A DNA stretch of 23,905 nucleotides from an uncultured Eubacteriales bacterium (GCA_902462015.1 CABPZV010000012.1:1-23905); one strand, 5' to 3'. Counted from the first letter of the stretch, positions 15,499 through 23,752 are shown. Notes: generated by a model not told the origin, from the sequence alone. Program-made: numbers and translations.

Positions 15499-16119
15499 TT
15501 AATTCTTATAACCAAGCTCGTCAAGCCACTCGTCAACGGCGCTTTCCGCGTCAGTTACATTGTTGCCCGCATAGGTAAAGTAGTTGTCGGTCAGCACGGT
15601 TGAATCCGGGCAAAGTTCCTCCAAAGTAGAAATGCTGCCCGCACCCGACGAGCTGCCGTTATGGGTAAAGAACGGAATAATTGTTTTTCCAGAAAGGTCA
15701 TATTCTTCAAGGAAAGACCAAACGGGCATTGGCAGGTCGTACCACCATATCGGGAATCCGACAAAAATAACATCGTATTCAGCCATAGCCTCTTTATCTA
15801 TGTGAGAGGAAAGCGGCGGACGAGTACCGTTGTTCAGTTCTTCCTGCGCCCGATCAAATACATCATCGTTTGTATAATTCACTTCGGGTGTGATTCTGAA
15901 TATTTCTCCGCCCGTTTTATCGGAAATCCAGTCCGCAACCTGCTGTGTATTGCCCGACCACGAAAAATAGGCGACCAAGATATTGGAATCCCCTGTCACG
16001 CTTTCTTCGGGAGTATTGTCTATAACGGCGTCGTTATTTTGCTGACCGCAAGCGGACAGAGAAAATATGCAAGCGACGCATAAAACAAGGAAAATGATAG
16101 ATAATAAAACTTTTTTCAT
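15499..16119 (-). CDS. lipoprotein flavodoxin
   Basis: 206 residues. A signal peptide with lipobox LSAC (Cys24) shows export and membrane anchoring. The rest is a flavodoxin domain: FMN phosphate loop SWSGNTQQVA at 54-63, then VGFPIWWYDLPMPVWSF and THNGSSSGAG, as in flavodoxins of the BilS/YdhR-like group. Flavodoxins are normally cytoplasmic, so an exported one implies electron transfer outside the membrane. The start overlaps the stop of the DUF4405 gene by 4 nt, with AAGGAGG inside that gene; the two are translationally coupled, suggesting that the membrane protein feeds electrons to it. Confidence 0.85.
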   Translation of the reverse strand: MKKVLLSIIFLVLCVACIFSLSACGQQNNDAVIDNTPEESVTGDSNILVAYFSWSGNTQQVADWISDKTGGEIFRITPEVNYTNDDVFDRAQEELNNGTRPPLSSHIDKEAMAEYDVIFVGFPIWWYDLPMPVWSFLEEYDLSGKTIIPFFTHNGSSSGAGSISTLEELCPDSTVLTDNYFTYAGNNVTDAESAVDEWLDELGYKN

Positions 16120-16802
16120 AGTGCCTCCTTAAATTTTTCCTTTTGATTTTTGTTCCGCCTACTTCTCATTTGCAACAGTTTCTTGCCGTAATATGCTAAA
16201 CTTACAAAGGCAAAAGACATCGCGATCGTTTCAAAAAAGTATGCGGTTGCCGATTTGTCGGGATCAAAAAACTTAAACTCGGTAAGGAAGAACAGTTCCT
16301 CGTATAAGGCTCTGTCCCCAAATACATAAATGCCGTATGCCGCCAGTAAAACGACAATGATTTGACCTGTCCGCAGAAGCGACCTCCTCAGTTTGAGCTT
16401 ATTTGCCAAAGGCGTGAAATTAAGTCCCAAATGCAGGCTCATCAGTACAAACGCCCACGCAGTTGCGACAAGGTGAAGCGTTCTGCCGAATCGTGCACCG
16501 CCCAAATTCAGAAAAGCAAAAACCTTTCCCGAAACCAGCACTGAACTTACCATACAGCAAATCATAGCGGCGAGCAGCGCAATGTTGATAACCGCCGATA
16601 CTATCCTCGGCGCTTTGTATTTTCCTTTGAAAAGAGATTTATACCAGCCGAAATTTAGGATATTGTGAGTGATAAACAACACAAATAATGTAATACCGAG
16701 CCATTCATGCAGTCCACCCCATAGGTGTTCCTGCATAAGGGCAACAAAGATTAGATACATCGCAATGTCGATGATGATTTTAACAACTCGCTTGTATTCC
16801 AT
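16116..16802 (-). CDS. DUF4405 membrane protein, putative cytochrome b-like subunit
   Basis: 228 residues from ATG 16802, chosen because GGAGG lies 8 nt upstream; the ATG at 16817 is part of that site. Five to six transmembrane segments (about 8-26, 35-52, 68-92, 108-128, 146-162, 186-205). Histidines H26, H32, H46, H110 and H124 lie in or near membrane helices, in pairs suited to bis-His haem b ligation (LHEW, ITHN, RTLHL, LHLGL). The family is uncharacterised but resembles the cytochrome b fold of respiratory and formate dehydrogenase subunits. It is translationally coupled to the lipoprotein flavodoxin downstream. Confidence 0.8.
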   Translation of the reverse strand: MEYKRVVKIIIDIAMYLIFVALMQEHLWGGLHEWLGITLFVLFITHNILNFGWYKSLFKGKYKAPRIVSAVINIALLAAMICCMVSSVLVSGKVFAFLNLGGARFGRTLHLVATAWAFVLMSLHLGLNFTPLANKLKLRRSLLRTGQIIVVLLAAYGIYVFGDRALYEELFFLTEFKFFDPDKSATAYFFETIAMSFAFVSLAYYGKKLLQMRSRRNKNQKEKFKEAL

Positions 16803-16807
16803 TTTTG

Positions 16808-17851
16808 TTACCTCCATATCAGGCGCAGCCCATTATAAAAATACAGCATAGCGTAGTCGCCGGAATGGTCGCCGTCAGATTCAAGGTAATATAAATTTCC
16901 CTCCACTTCATTGTCGGCAAAGCGGAAAATACCGCTGTCGCTTGCCGCCATAGCGTCAATTCCGCGCTTAAAACCCGAATAAGCGAAATCGTTTGTCCCC
17001 GAAGCGGCAAAAATGAAGAAATTATCCCAATCGTGACCTGAACTTTGGACAATTCTCTCGTAGGTTTCTACGCTTGAAGCAGGGCCTCCGCTTGACGGCA
17101 TAAAATAGCGGAAGTAATCAAGGCAATGCTCAAAGGTACGCCACGTTGCCATAGAACCCATAGAAAAGCCGCAGAAAGCCCGATGATCACGAGAAGCTGC
17201 AAGTGCTTCTGGAGTGGTGTTCTCGGCGTAGGTGCTGTATTTTCCCTCCACCGCCGGGATAAGGTCGTTTATCAACTCATTGTGATAATTGTCGGTCAAT
17301 CTAAGAGCAAGACCGTAGTTGCCGCTATCCTCTGGACTTGTATTGTTGTAGGTAGGGCAAACAACAATCATCGGCTGAATTTCACCGTCTGCAATACCGT
17401 GATCGAGAATGTGTTTCATTCTTTGCGGCTCATCGGGGCTGCCAAGATAGGCGTATTCGTTACTCCAACCGCCGTGCATAAGATAGAACACGGGATATTT
17501 CTTACTTTCGTCATAGCCATACGGCAGATAAACAACAGCGTGCTTCCTGAGTTTTTGGCTTTTTTCCTCGTAGGAAAAGGATTCGTAAGTATCGTAGTAA
17601 AGGTCTTGCAAAACGCCTTGCTGCTGTGCCTCGCTTAAATAACTGTCGGGAATTGGGGTGAGCGAAACAGGAAAACGGTTTACAGTTTCATCTGTATCAG
17701 GCGGCATACTGCTGTTTTCAGCCCACAAACTGCCGCTTTCTGCCTCCATATCTTCGCCGCCTACCGAGGTGTTGGGTGCTGATGAAGCACACGCCGAAAG
17801 AATGAGCGATGAGGCGATGAACATATTCAAAATTACAATATGTCTTTTCAT
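16808..17851 (-). CDS. lipoprotein esterase (feruloyl/acetyl esterase-like)
   Basis: 347 residues from ATG 17851, which lies 4 nt after the stop of the tandem flavodoxin; a TTG at 17866 would overlap that gene. Lipobox LSAC gives Cys21. The esterase-D/XynZ-like domain has LPYGYDESKKYPVFYLMHGG, nucleophile S230 in GFSMGS, D288 in GTNDFA and H329 in DGDHSGDYA. This matches feruloyl/acetyl xylan esterase domains, here anchored to the cell surface rather than attached to a xylanase. The Ser/Glu-rich linker (about 25-60) would hold it away from the membrane. The substrate is unknown. Confidence 0.85.
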   Translation of the reverse strand: MKRHIVILNMFIASSLILSACASSAPNTSVGGEDMEAESGSLWAENSSMPPDTDETVNRFPVSLTPIPDSYLSEAQQQGVLQDLYYDTYESFSYEEKSQKLRKHAVVYLPYGYDESKKYPVFYLMHGGWSNEYAYLGSPDEPQRMKHILDHGIADGEIQPMIVVCPTYNNTSPEDSGNYGLALRLTDNYHNELINDLIPAVEGKYSTYAENTTPEALAASRDHRAFCGFSMGSMATWRTFEHCLDYFRYFMPSSGGPASSVETYERIVQSSGHDWDNFFIFAASGTNDFAYSGFKRGIDAMAASDSGIFRFADNEVEGNLYYLESDGDHSGDYAMLYFYNGLRLIWR

Positions 17852-17855
17852 AGCA

Positions 17856-19046
17856 TTATTTTTCAAGGCTTTCTACCCAAGCGATTACATCGCTTTCACT
17901 GGCGCCGGAACGGAAACGCTCGCCCGTCTGCCAATCGCCTGTGCCTGCTAGTTCTGCAAGCAGTTTGCCGCTTTCACCAAGTCCCGAACTTGAAGATGTC
18001 GCAAAGGGAATTACGGTCTTTCCCGTAAAATCGTTTGATTCAATGAATCCGTCAACCGGCCAAGCGGCAATTCCCCACCAAATCGGATAGCCGATGAAAA
18101 CAGTGTCGTATTCGCCCCAATTATCGACTGTGCTTTTTACAAGCGGTACATCACGCTCATCTGGATTATCGTGTTCACGCACAACACGGCTGTTATCGTC
18201 CGTCCAATTAAGGTCGGCATCGCTGTACGGATTGACGGGTTCAAGTTTGAACAAATCACCGTTTGTTGCGGCTGCAATATAGTTTGCTACCCGTTCAGTG
18301 TTTCTCGTCGCCGAATAATAGACAACCAAAGTTTTTCTGGATTCATCGGTTGGATTCTGTGCCTCGGTAAAAGATTCCGGTTGTTCTGCAGTTTGTTCAA
18401 AACCGAGTGATTTTAACCAATCAACAATTTCCTGCTCTGCGTCCCCAATATCGTTACGGGAAATGGATTTACCCTCTAATACCTCGGCGTTTGGCTCCAG
18501 TTCTTTGATTGTGGAGATTGTACCCGAAAAACCGCTGCCGCCGTGTGTGTTAAAGGGAATAATGGTCTTGCCGGAAAAATCGTATTCGTCAAAGAAAGAA
18601 TAAAGGATCATCGGCATATCGCCCCACCAATTCGGATAACCGACAAAGATATTTTCGTAGGTGTCAAAACTTTCGATGGTATCTTTGATTTTCGGTCTTG
18701 CATTATTGTTCTGTTCTTCTTTTGCAAGGTCAACCAGCGTATCGTGGTCGGTAGGATAGGGTGTTTCCGGCTCAATGCGGAAAATGTCAGCACCAACGGT
18801 TTCCTCGATAACATAAGCCATATACTGAGTATTACCGAGCGTTTCACCGCCTATTACAACAGTACTGTCATCAACATTATCAGGCATGGAAAAATACACG
18901 ACAAGATTTTTTCCGTTTGTATTATGCGGCGTGGATGCGCTCCCATTATTTTGCGACGGTGTATTCGTATCGCTCTGCTGATTACTGCAAGCGGCAAAAG
19001 CGAATATAAGAATAAGGCTCAAAAAAACAGCGATTATTTTTTTCAT
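17856..19046 (-). CDS. lipoprotein with two tandem flavodoxin domains
   Basis: 396 residues from ATG 19046 (AAAGGA 9 nt upstream; the ATG at 19055 abuts that site). Lipobox FAAC, Cys20. Two flavodoxin domains follow: the first at about 45-215 (VVYFSMPDN..., YPNWWGDMP, NTHGGSGF), the second at about 240-395 (VVYYSATRNTERVANYIAA, YPIWWGIA, ATSSSSGLG). The first has a longer phosphate-binding loop than the second (SMPDNVDD...GETLGNTQ against SATRNTE). Two exported FMN sites in one chain could pass electrons serially. Its stop is 4 nt from the esterase start. Confidence 0.87.
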   Translation of the reverse strand: MKKIIAVFLSLILIFAFAACSNQQSDTNTPSQNNGSASTPHNTNGKNLVVYFSMPDNVDDSTVVIGGETLGNTQYMAYVIEETVGADIFRIEPETPYPTDHDTLVDLAKEEQNNNARPKIKDTIESFDTYENIFVGYPNWWGDMPMILYSFFDEYDFSGKTIIPFNTHGGSGFSGTISTIKELEPNAEVLEGKSISRNDIGDAEQEIVDWLKSLGFEQTAEQPESFTEAQNPTDESRKTLVVYYSATRNTERVANYIAAATNGDLFKLEPVNPYSDADLNWTDDNSRVVREHDNPDERDVPLVKSTVDNWGEYDTVFIGYPIWWGIAAWPVDGFIESNDFTGKTVIPFATSSSSGLGESGKLLAELAGTGDWQTGERFRSGASESDVIAWVESLEK

Positions 19047-19072
19047 AACGAACATTCCTTTCTATGATGTTT

Positions 19073-20242
19073 TTAATAACATTCCTTGAAAATTTCCAAG
19101 ATTTCTTCGTGCGACATTTGTTTGTAACTGCCGGGGACGATGGCTACGGTATCAGCGATTTTCTTTAAGTCTGTTTGCCTGATTACACCCAGCTCCCGTA
19201 AGGTCGTGGGCAAACCAATTTCTTTGATAAAATCTGCCAATGCTTCAACGCCTGCAAAGGCGATTTCTTCATCTGTTCTGCCGTCTGCCGAAACGCCCCA
19301 AACCTCGGTTGCAAATCGTTTGAATTTCGGCAAGCCGTATTTATAAATATGTCGGTAATAAACAGGGTGCAGAACCGCAAGTCCCTCGCCGTGGTTGCAA
19401 TTTATGTATGCGCCGAGTTGATGTTCCATTTGGTGACATTCAAAATCTGTGCGCTTGCCCAGTTTGATCAATCGGTTTTCTGCCATTGTAGCAGCCCACA
19501 TCAGATTGCTTCGTGCCGTGTAATCCTGCGGATTCTGAATAGCAGCACGGAGATTGCGGATTACGCTTCGCATAAGCGCCTCGGAAATGTCGTCCGATAC
19601 ATTGTCCTCGTTTGGCTCGCTGAAATAAATCTCCATAATGTGAGAAAGAACATCAAAGCTGCCGGACACCATCTGTTTTTTCAGCACGCTGTACGTATAG
19701 GTCGGATCGAGCAGGGCAAATTTGGGGTTGCATTTCGGATAATCTCTGCCCGTCTTGATTTTCAAATCCTCGTTGGTAATAACTGCTCCACCGTTGCACT
19801 CGCTGCCCGTGCCTGCCACGGTGACAATTACGCCGAGGGGCAACGGCTCGAAGTCAAAGATACCCCGTCTCGCCCAAAAATCCGCCCATACATCGCCGTC
19901 ATAGCGGGCTGCAATCGAAATCGCCTTACAGCAATCCATAACCGAGCCGCCGCCGATTCCTAAAAGCAGGCCAACGCCGTTTTCCTTTGCGAGCTTTGTG
20001 CCCTCCAACACCTTTGCGTAGGTAGGGTTTGCCATAATACCACTAAACTCCACTATGGTTTTGCCTGCGGCTTTCAAAATTTCAGTTACCTCGTCATAGA
20101 TACCGTTTTTCTTGATAGAGCCGCCGCCATAACAAAGCATAACCGTATCGCCGTAGGCTTTTGTCAGGCAGGATAAATATTCCTTTACACAGCCTTTACC
20201 GAAAAAAACCTTTGTAGCATTTTCAAAAATAAAGTTGTTCAT
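19073..20242 (-). CDS. iron-containing NADPH-dependent alcohol dehydrogenase (YqhD/Bdh-like)
   Basis: 389 residues, group III alcohol dehydrogenase. Cofactor-binding GGGS at 97-100 with D103. Metal ligands D197, H201, H270 and H284 (SFDVLSHIMEIY, ECHQMEHQ, NCNHGEGLAVLHP), matching the YqhD/butanol dehydrogenase spacing. The reaction is aldehyde to alcohol with NADPH in the cytoplasm, with broad specificity (butanal, glyoxal, malondialdehyde-type aldehydes). In E. coli yqhD is controlled by an adjacent AraC-type regulator and protects against glyoxal; here a LysR regulator takes that position. AAAGGA precedes the ATG. Confidence 0.9.
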   Translation of the reverse strand: MNNFIFENATKVFFGKGCVKEYLSCLTKAYGDTVMLCYGGGSIKKNGIYDEVTEILKAAGKTIVEFSGIMANPTYAKVLEGTKLAKENGVGLLLGIGGGSVMDCCKAISIAARYDGDVWADFWARRGIFDFEPLPLGVIVTVAGTGSECNGGAVITNEDLKIKTGRDYPKCNPKFALLDPTYTYSVLKKQMVSGSFDVLSHIMEIYFSEPNEDNVSDDISEALMRSVIRNLRAAIQNPQDYTARSNLMWAATMAENRLIKLGKRTDFECHQMEHQLGAYINCNHGEGLAVLHPVYYRHIYKYGLPKFKRFATEVWGVSADGRTDEEIAFAGVEALADFIKEIGLPTTLRELGVIRQTDLKKIADTVAIVPGSYKQMSHEEILEIFKECY

Positions 20243-20290
20243 TGTATCAATCCTTTCTTTGATTGTTTGCGTTGATGATTTCTTCGAGCG

Positions 20291-21310
20291 TTACATTTGC
20301 GTTTCCCAAAAGTCTACAGCGTCATTGATCCACCCCTCGGCAACCGTTCCCGTACCGAGACCGAAGCCGTGGCTCAAGCCTTTATAATGGTGAAATTCGG
20401 TCGGGATTCCAAGTTTGCTCAACCGATTCAGCCGAGTCTCCATTGTACGCCAGTTTGCAATACCGTCATTTTCGCCTACACAAGCATAGGTCGGCGGATC
20501 GTTCTCACTGTACTCACTATAACCTGTGTACTGCATAATCACTGCCCCGGCCTGCGGCAAATCTTTTTCTCCAAACGCTGCCGTTCCATAAGAACCGAGC
20601 CACGCCGCCATTCTTCCGCCTGCCGAACCGCCCCAAAGAGAATAGCAATCCGTATTTATCTCTAACTCATCGGCATTTTCAAAAACAAAACGGATCGCTC
20701 TTGCCAAGTCCTCACAGGCGGTTTGTGCGCCGGGACGATAAATCAGTGCAAACGCATTATAGCCCATTTTTGATAATTCCAAAGCGTGAGGAAAACTATC
20801 GTGCATTGCGCCAACATAGGCAAATCCGCCGCCTGCGTTGCATACCGCAAACCGTTCACCGGGATTTCCCTTGAAAAAGAACAAGCCTGTATTTTCCTTT
20901 GTAGGATCAGCAGCCTTTTCTTCATCGGTATAGATATCATAGAAAATCGCATCGCCGTTTTCAGCGTGGTTTTTCATATAGTTCGTAATCTCAACGGTCT
21001 TATCAGGGTCAATATTGTTGTACCAGATAAGTCCGAGCTCCCCCAATGTATCGACGCTGTAATACCCGTTATTTACAGGAAAAATCAGTCTACCATAGTT
21101 CGCAAAGACGGGATCGTTTATCACATCGGATATTTTGGTGTTTATCGTATATTGTTTTTTGTTATTTCGATTTTCCTGCACAGATGTTTCTGCTCCTTTG
21201 AAATCTGTATCTGCATCGGTGTTATTCATTTTAGTACTGCACCCTGCGAGGAAAACGGCTATACAGATTAAAATTGCGAGAAAAGCGCTCTTTCTCAAAG
21301 TCGTCACCAT
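20291..21310 (-). CDS. lipoprotein alpha/beta-hydrolase (acetyl-esterase-like)
   Basis: 339 residues from ATG 21310; however, AAAGGA directly abuts that ATG, so TTG 21298 (about 11 nt spacing) may be the true start and would still leave a full signal peptide. Lipobox LAGC. The HSL/BD-FAE-like fold has oxyanion segment NAGGGF (Asn replaces the usual His), nucleophile S229 in WGGSAGG, D282 in GENDG and H314 in LSHGFG. It is the first gene of the twelve-gene operon. An extracytoplasmic esterase on small acyl or aryl esters or acetylated sugars is likely; the substrate is not visible. Confidence 0.82.
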   Translation of the reverse strand: MVTTLRKSAFLAILICIAVFLAGCSTKMNNTDADTDFKGAETSVQENRNNKKQYTINTKISDVINDPVFANYGRLIFPVNNGYYSVDTLGELGLIWYNNIDPDKTVEITNYMKNHAENGDAIFYDIYTDEEKAADPTKENTGLFFFKGNPGERFAVCNAGGGFAYVGAMHDSFPHALELSKMGYNAFALIYRPGAQTACEDLARAIRFVFENADELEINTDCYSLWGGSAGGRMAAWLGSYGTAAFGEKDLPQAGAVIMQYTGYSEYSENDPPTYACVGENDGIANWRTMETRLNRLSKLGIPTEFHHYKGLSHGFGLGTGTVAEGWINDAVDFWETQM

Positions 21311-21333
21311 CCTTTCTGTTTACAGTATAAAAG

Positions 21334-21361
21334 AAACGAGACCTCATAAGAAGTCTCGTTT
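21334..21361 (-). terminator. terminator between the LysR gene and the redox operon
   Basis: A 12-bp stem on the minus-strand RNA (AAACGAGACTTC / GAGGTCTCGTTT, one G-U pair) with a TTAT loop is followed by CTTTTAT. It would stop LysR transcription just before the operon, so the operon needs its own promoter. A TATACT at 21324-21329 is a possible -10, but I see no good -35. Confidence 0.6.
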
Positions 21362-21396
21362 TGTTTATCAGTTTATACCCAAAGGTTATATCTTTT

Positions 21397-22326
21397 CTAA
21401 TTTCCCTTATAGCAACGATCTCCCTGCCCGCAGGGGTCTTTTACCGCCGCCTGCGCTGCACTAAGAAAGCGCTTCACTAATTCTGTCGGCTGCGGTGAGT
21501 GCAATATGCCGTAGGGAATACAATGCTCCCATTCCACAGGAATAACCTTTAACAACGGATGTACATTTGCCCAGCCGGGAATAGCCATCAGGACATCGTT
21601 TCCATTTTCGCAGCGATTAAATATATTTACGTCATAAAAATCAAAATCTATTACATTTATTTGCGGATGATTTTTCCAAATATCATCGCGCAGTCCGTCA
21701 ACATAACGACTCCAGTCGCGGTGCATTAAAAGCAGATTTTCACCGTATAAATCCTCTACCTGTAATTTATCCTTTGAGGCAAGTCGATGATGAAAAGATA
21801 CTGCACAACAAAGCGGTTCGCAGGACAGCCTCAAACCGTCGCAATGACGAAGATGGAGCATTGTTTCATCGAAGATACCGCCGATAACATCAATATTTGT
21901 ACCGAGGTTAGCTAAAATCTCCCGTGCATTTTCAGGAGTATTTTCAAACGGAACAATCTGAAATTTCATATCAGGGCAATGCTCATGCATTTTTGGCCAT
22001 AACTGCATAAGCAGTTGCGCCGGCGTGGTAGCCGATGTACCGATTCGGATAATATTCGTATTCTCCTGCATTGCATTTTTTGCCCTTGTAACCGAATCTT
22101 TACAGTATTGAATAATGTATTTTGTGTCCTGATACAGAGAGCGTCCTGCTTTTGTTAAATGCAGTCCTCTGTGCGTCCTGTCAAATAGTTTAACGCCCAA
22201 CGAATCCTCCAGCAAATTGATCTGCTTAATAACGGCAGTCGGCGTAATAAAGGATTCCTCTGCCGCCTTATTGAAACTGCCCGCGTCTGCTACTCTTAAA
22301 AATGTTTCAAGTTGAGGGTTATACAT
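21397..22326 (-). CDS. LysR-family transcriptional regulator
   Basis: 309 residues. N-terminal winged helix-turn-helix (LETFLRVADAGSFNKAAEE, TPTAVIKQINLLEDSLGVKLF, RGLHLTKAG), then a linker helix and a periplasmic-binding-protein-like effector domain (IRIGTSATTPAQLLMQLW...). The order is unusual: LysR regulators are often divergent from their targets, but this one is upstream on the same strand as the operon. Control of the adjacent reductase operon in response to an aldehyde or related effector is inference. It ends in TAG. Confidence 0.9.
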   Translation of the reverse strand: MYNPQLETFLRVADAGSFNKAAEESFITPTAVIKQINLLEDSLGVKLFDRTHRGLHLTKAGRSLYQDTKYIIQYCKDSVTRAKNAMQENTNIIRIGTSATTPAQLLMQLWPKMHEHCPDMKFQIVPFENTPENAREILANLGTNIDVIGGIFDETMLHLRHCDGLRLSCEPLCCAVSFHHRLASKDKLQVEDLYGENLLLMHRDWSRYVDGLRDDIWKNHPQINVIDFDFYDVNIFNRCENGNDVLMAIPGWANVHPLLKVIPVEWEHCIPYGILHSPQPTELVKRFLSAAQAAVKDPCGQGDRCYKGN

Positions 22327-22342
22327 AATTTTTTCACCTGCT

Positions 22343-22518
22343 TTATTTTAGCGTGTCATCTTTTCTTCGTAAATCTGTCGGCTTGTTCGCCTTTTTGGGA
22401 ATCATCCAGGAACGCCTGAATTTTTGTATTCCGTCTATTCTGCTTTCTTCACATAATTTTTGCGCCGTTCAGAGATTTTCCATTTCTGTGCCGCCTCTTT
22501 GACTGATATGTAGTCCAT
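22343..22518 (-). pseudogene. frameshifted small HTH (excisionase-family) DNA-binding protein
   Basis: GGAGG (22525-22529) precedes ATG 22518. The frame reads MDYISVKEAAQKWKISERR and then shifts; in another frame KLCEESRIDGIQKFRRSWMI, then PKKANKPTDLRRKDDTLK, runs to TAA 22343. This is the MerR/excisionase-type small HTH protein common in Clostridia mobile elements (normally ...SERRVQKLCEE.RIDG..R.G.SWMIP). About four bases are missing at the ERR/KLC join. It is probably a dead gene; its promoter still reads towards the LysR gene 17 nt downstream. Confidence 0.8.
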
Positions 22519-22564
22519 TTCTATCCTCCGTAAAATACGTTTAACCGAACATTAACACAACTAT

Positions 22565-22593
22565 ATTTTATTCGTATATTCGTATTTTGTCAA
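22565..22593 (-). promoter_or_regulatory. sigma-70 type promoter upstream of the HTH pseudogene and LysR
   Basis: On the minus strand TTGACA (22588-22593), a 17-nt spacer and TAAAAT (22565-22570), about 47 nt before the pseudogene start. It would now transcribe the LysR gene through the dead HTH frame. Confidence 0.65.
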
Positions 22594-22599
22594 GAAAAC

Positions 22600-23140
22600 T
22601 ATTTGAACCGGATTAAGGATATGTAAATTGGAGAGTGCAATTATCCGAAGCATATAGCAAACAAATCTTGGAGAGATTTATGGGTTTCAGGGATTTTCCC
22701 TGATAAGTGCCTTTGTGGTATCACAAAGGCGATGCTTGCTGGTATATCGTATAGTGTTTTCGGCTCGCTCGTACTTGCACAACCCGAAAAGAAAAATGCT
22801 GCAAAGGCATGAGAGTTGTTGCCCTGTAATATTTCTTTTTCGGGTAGTACAGGTAGTCTTGAAGGGGAGAGGTGGAACAAGCGAACACCGCCGCACACAA
22901 TCCGAAAAAGGGTATAATTGCCCCTTGTTAGTCCGTCGTCGCAAACTGCATATCGCTCGTTTCACCGTAAGCGGCAAAAGCTCGCTCATTCCGTTGCTCT
23001 TCCTATCCCCAAAAAGTCTGCGACTTTTCGGGGACCCCGTTATTATCTATCCATATCACGCTGGTACTTACGGTATATTGCAATGGTATCTTCAATTTTC
23101 TGTATGGGTGTCATCTATACAGAATCATTGTTGACACACT
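22600..23140. other. hairpin-rich region without a credible gene
   Basis: Open frames here have unnatural composition. Structures seen: CAGGGA/TCCCTG (22688-22702), a perfect GCCTTTGTG/CACAAAGGC hairpin (22709-22730), an ACCCGAAAAGAAA-type inverted repeat with a 45-nt spacer (about 22785-22855), and CCCC-AAAAAGTC / GACTTTTCGGGG (23007-23033). A 23-codon minus-strand frame (23043-23114, ending YRKYQRDMDR) lacks a ribosome binding site but looks protein-like and may be a gene relic. The block may belong to a dispersed intergenic repeat family. Confidence 0.4.
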
Positions 23141-23145
23141 AAATT

Positions 23146-23481
23146 TTATTCCTCGCTTATATAGTCGATCAGCAGATCGGCAATGTCAAGCAGAAATTCC
23201 GTTATGAACTTCTTGATAGCGTCGGGATAAGGCTCAAGCTCGGAAATTGCAGGTGGAGTTTCAACGGCAATTAGTTCGTATACTGCAAGAATAAGGTTGT
23301 AGGCTTCGGGTTTATTGCCTGTGAAGCTAAGTGTTTCAAGAACTGACCTTATTTTTCGGACAGTATCCAATGTGCCGGGGACTTCCCGCAATCCGTCCTA
23401 AAAGGGAGCGGAGTATACACCGGATACATTGCTGATAATTTCGATTTTTGCGGGGATTAGGGTGTTGTTTTCGTTAAACAT
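23146..23481 (-). pseudogene. small unknown gene interrupted by an in-frame TAG
   Basis: GGAG precedes ATG 23481 by 8 nt. The frame reads MFNENNTLIPAKIEIISNVS, then GVYSAPF, TAG (23398-23400), DGLREVPGTLDTVRKIRSVL and on to TAA 23146. Ignoring the TAG it is 111 residues, mostly helical and acidic, ending LLDIADLLIDYISEE; no known domain. An 81-residue product from TTG 23391 is possible but has no good ribosome binding site. One base change could restore the gene. Confidence 0.6.
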
Positions 23482-23675
23482 TTTAGTATCTCCAAATTAT
23501 TATGGTTATGTAACGCCCCGTATTTCCTTATGTCCTTTTATATCGCTTTACTCGATTTGATAACATTTTTGCAACAATTCGGGCTTTTGTCGTAGGTTAA
23601 GCCATTGCAAGTAAAAGGTGTTTTACCGCCGTGTTATCTTAAAAATCGTGATAACAATAGTCCGAAAATAACAAA
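23482..23675. other. intergenic DNA, no gene seen
   Basis: Contains a short TTGCAAC-rich stretch around 23560-23580 on either side of a T-run, and no convincing promoter. It is otherwise featureless to my reading. Confidence 0.4.
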
Positions 23676-23700
23676 ACGGTAGGAATTTTGTTCCTGCCGT
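23676..23700 (-). terminator. second terminator-like hairpin downstream of tRNA-Ser
   Basis: ACGGTAGGAA / TTCCTGCCGT (one G-U), 5-nt loop; on the minus strand it is followed by TTTTGTTATTTT. It backs up the tRNA terminator. Confidence 0.55.
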
Positions 23701-23721
23701 AAAACTTATTAGGGGATGGAA

Positions 23722-23752
23722 AAGCCGCATAAACACTGGGTTTATGCGGCTT
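23722..23752 (-). terminator. intrinsic terminator of tRNA-Ser
   Basis: A 13-bp perfect stem (AAGCCGCATAAAC and complement, 23722-23734 / 23740-23752) with a 5-nt loop, 5 nt after the tRNA 3' end; the stem ends in TTTT on the minus strand. Confidence 0.8.

Noticed and set aside
22715..23134. A 139-codon plus-strand frame and its minus-strand counterparts as genes
   Set aside because: Unnatural amino-acid composition, no ribosome binding site, and the DNA is dominated by hairpins.
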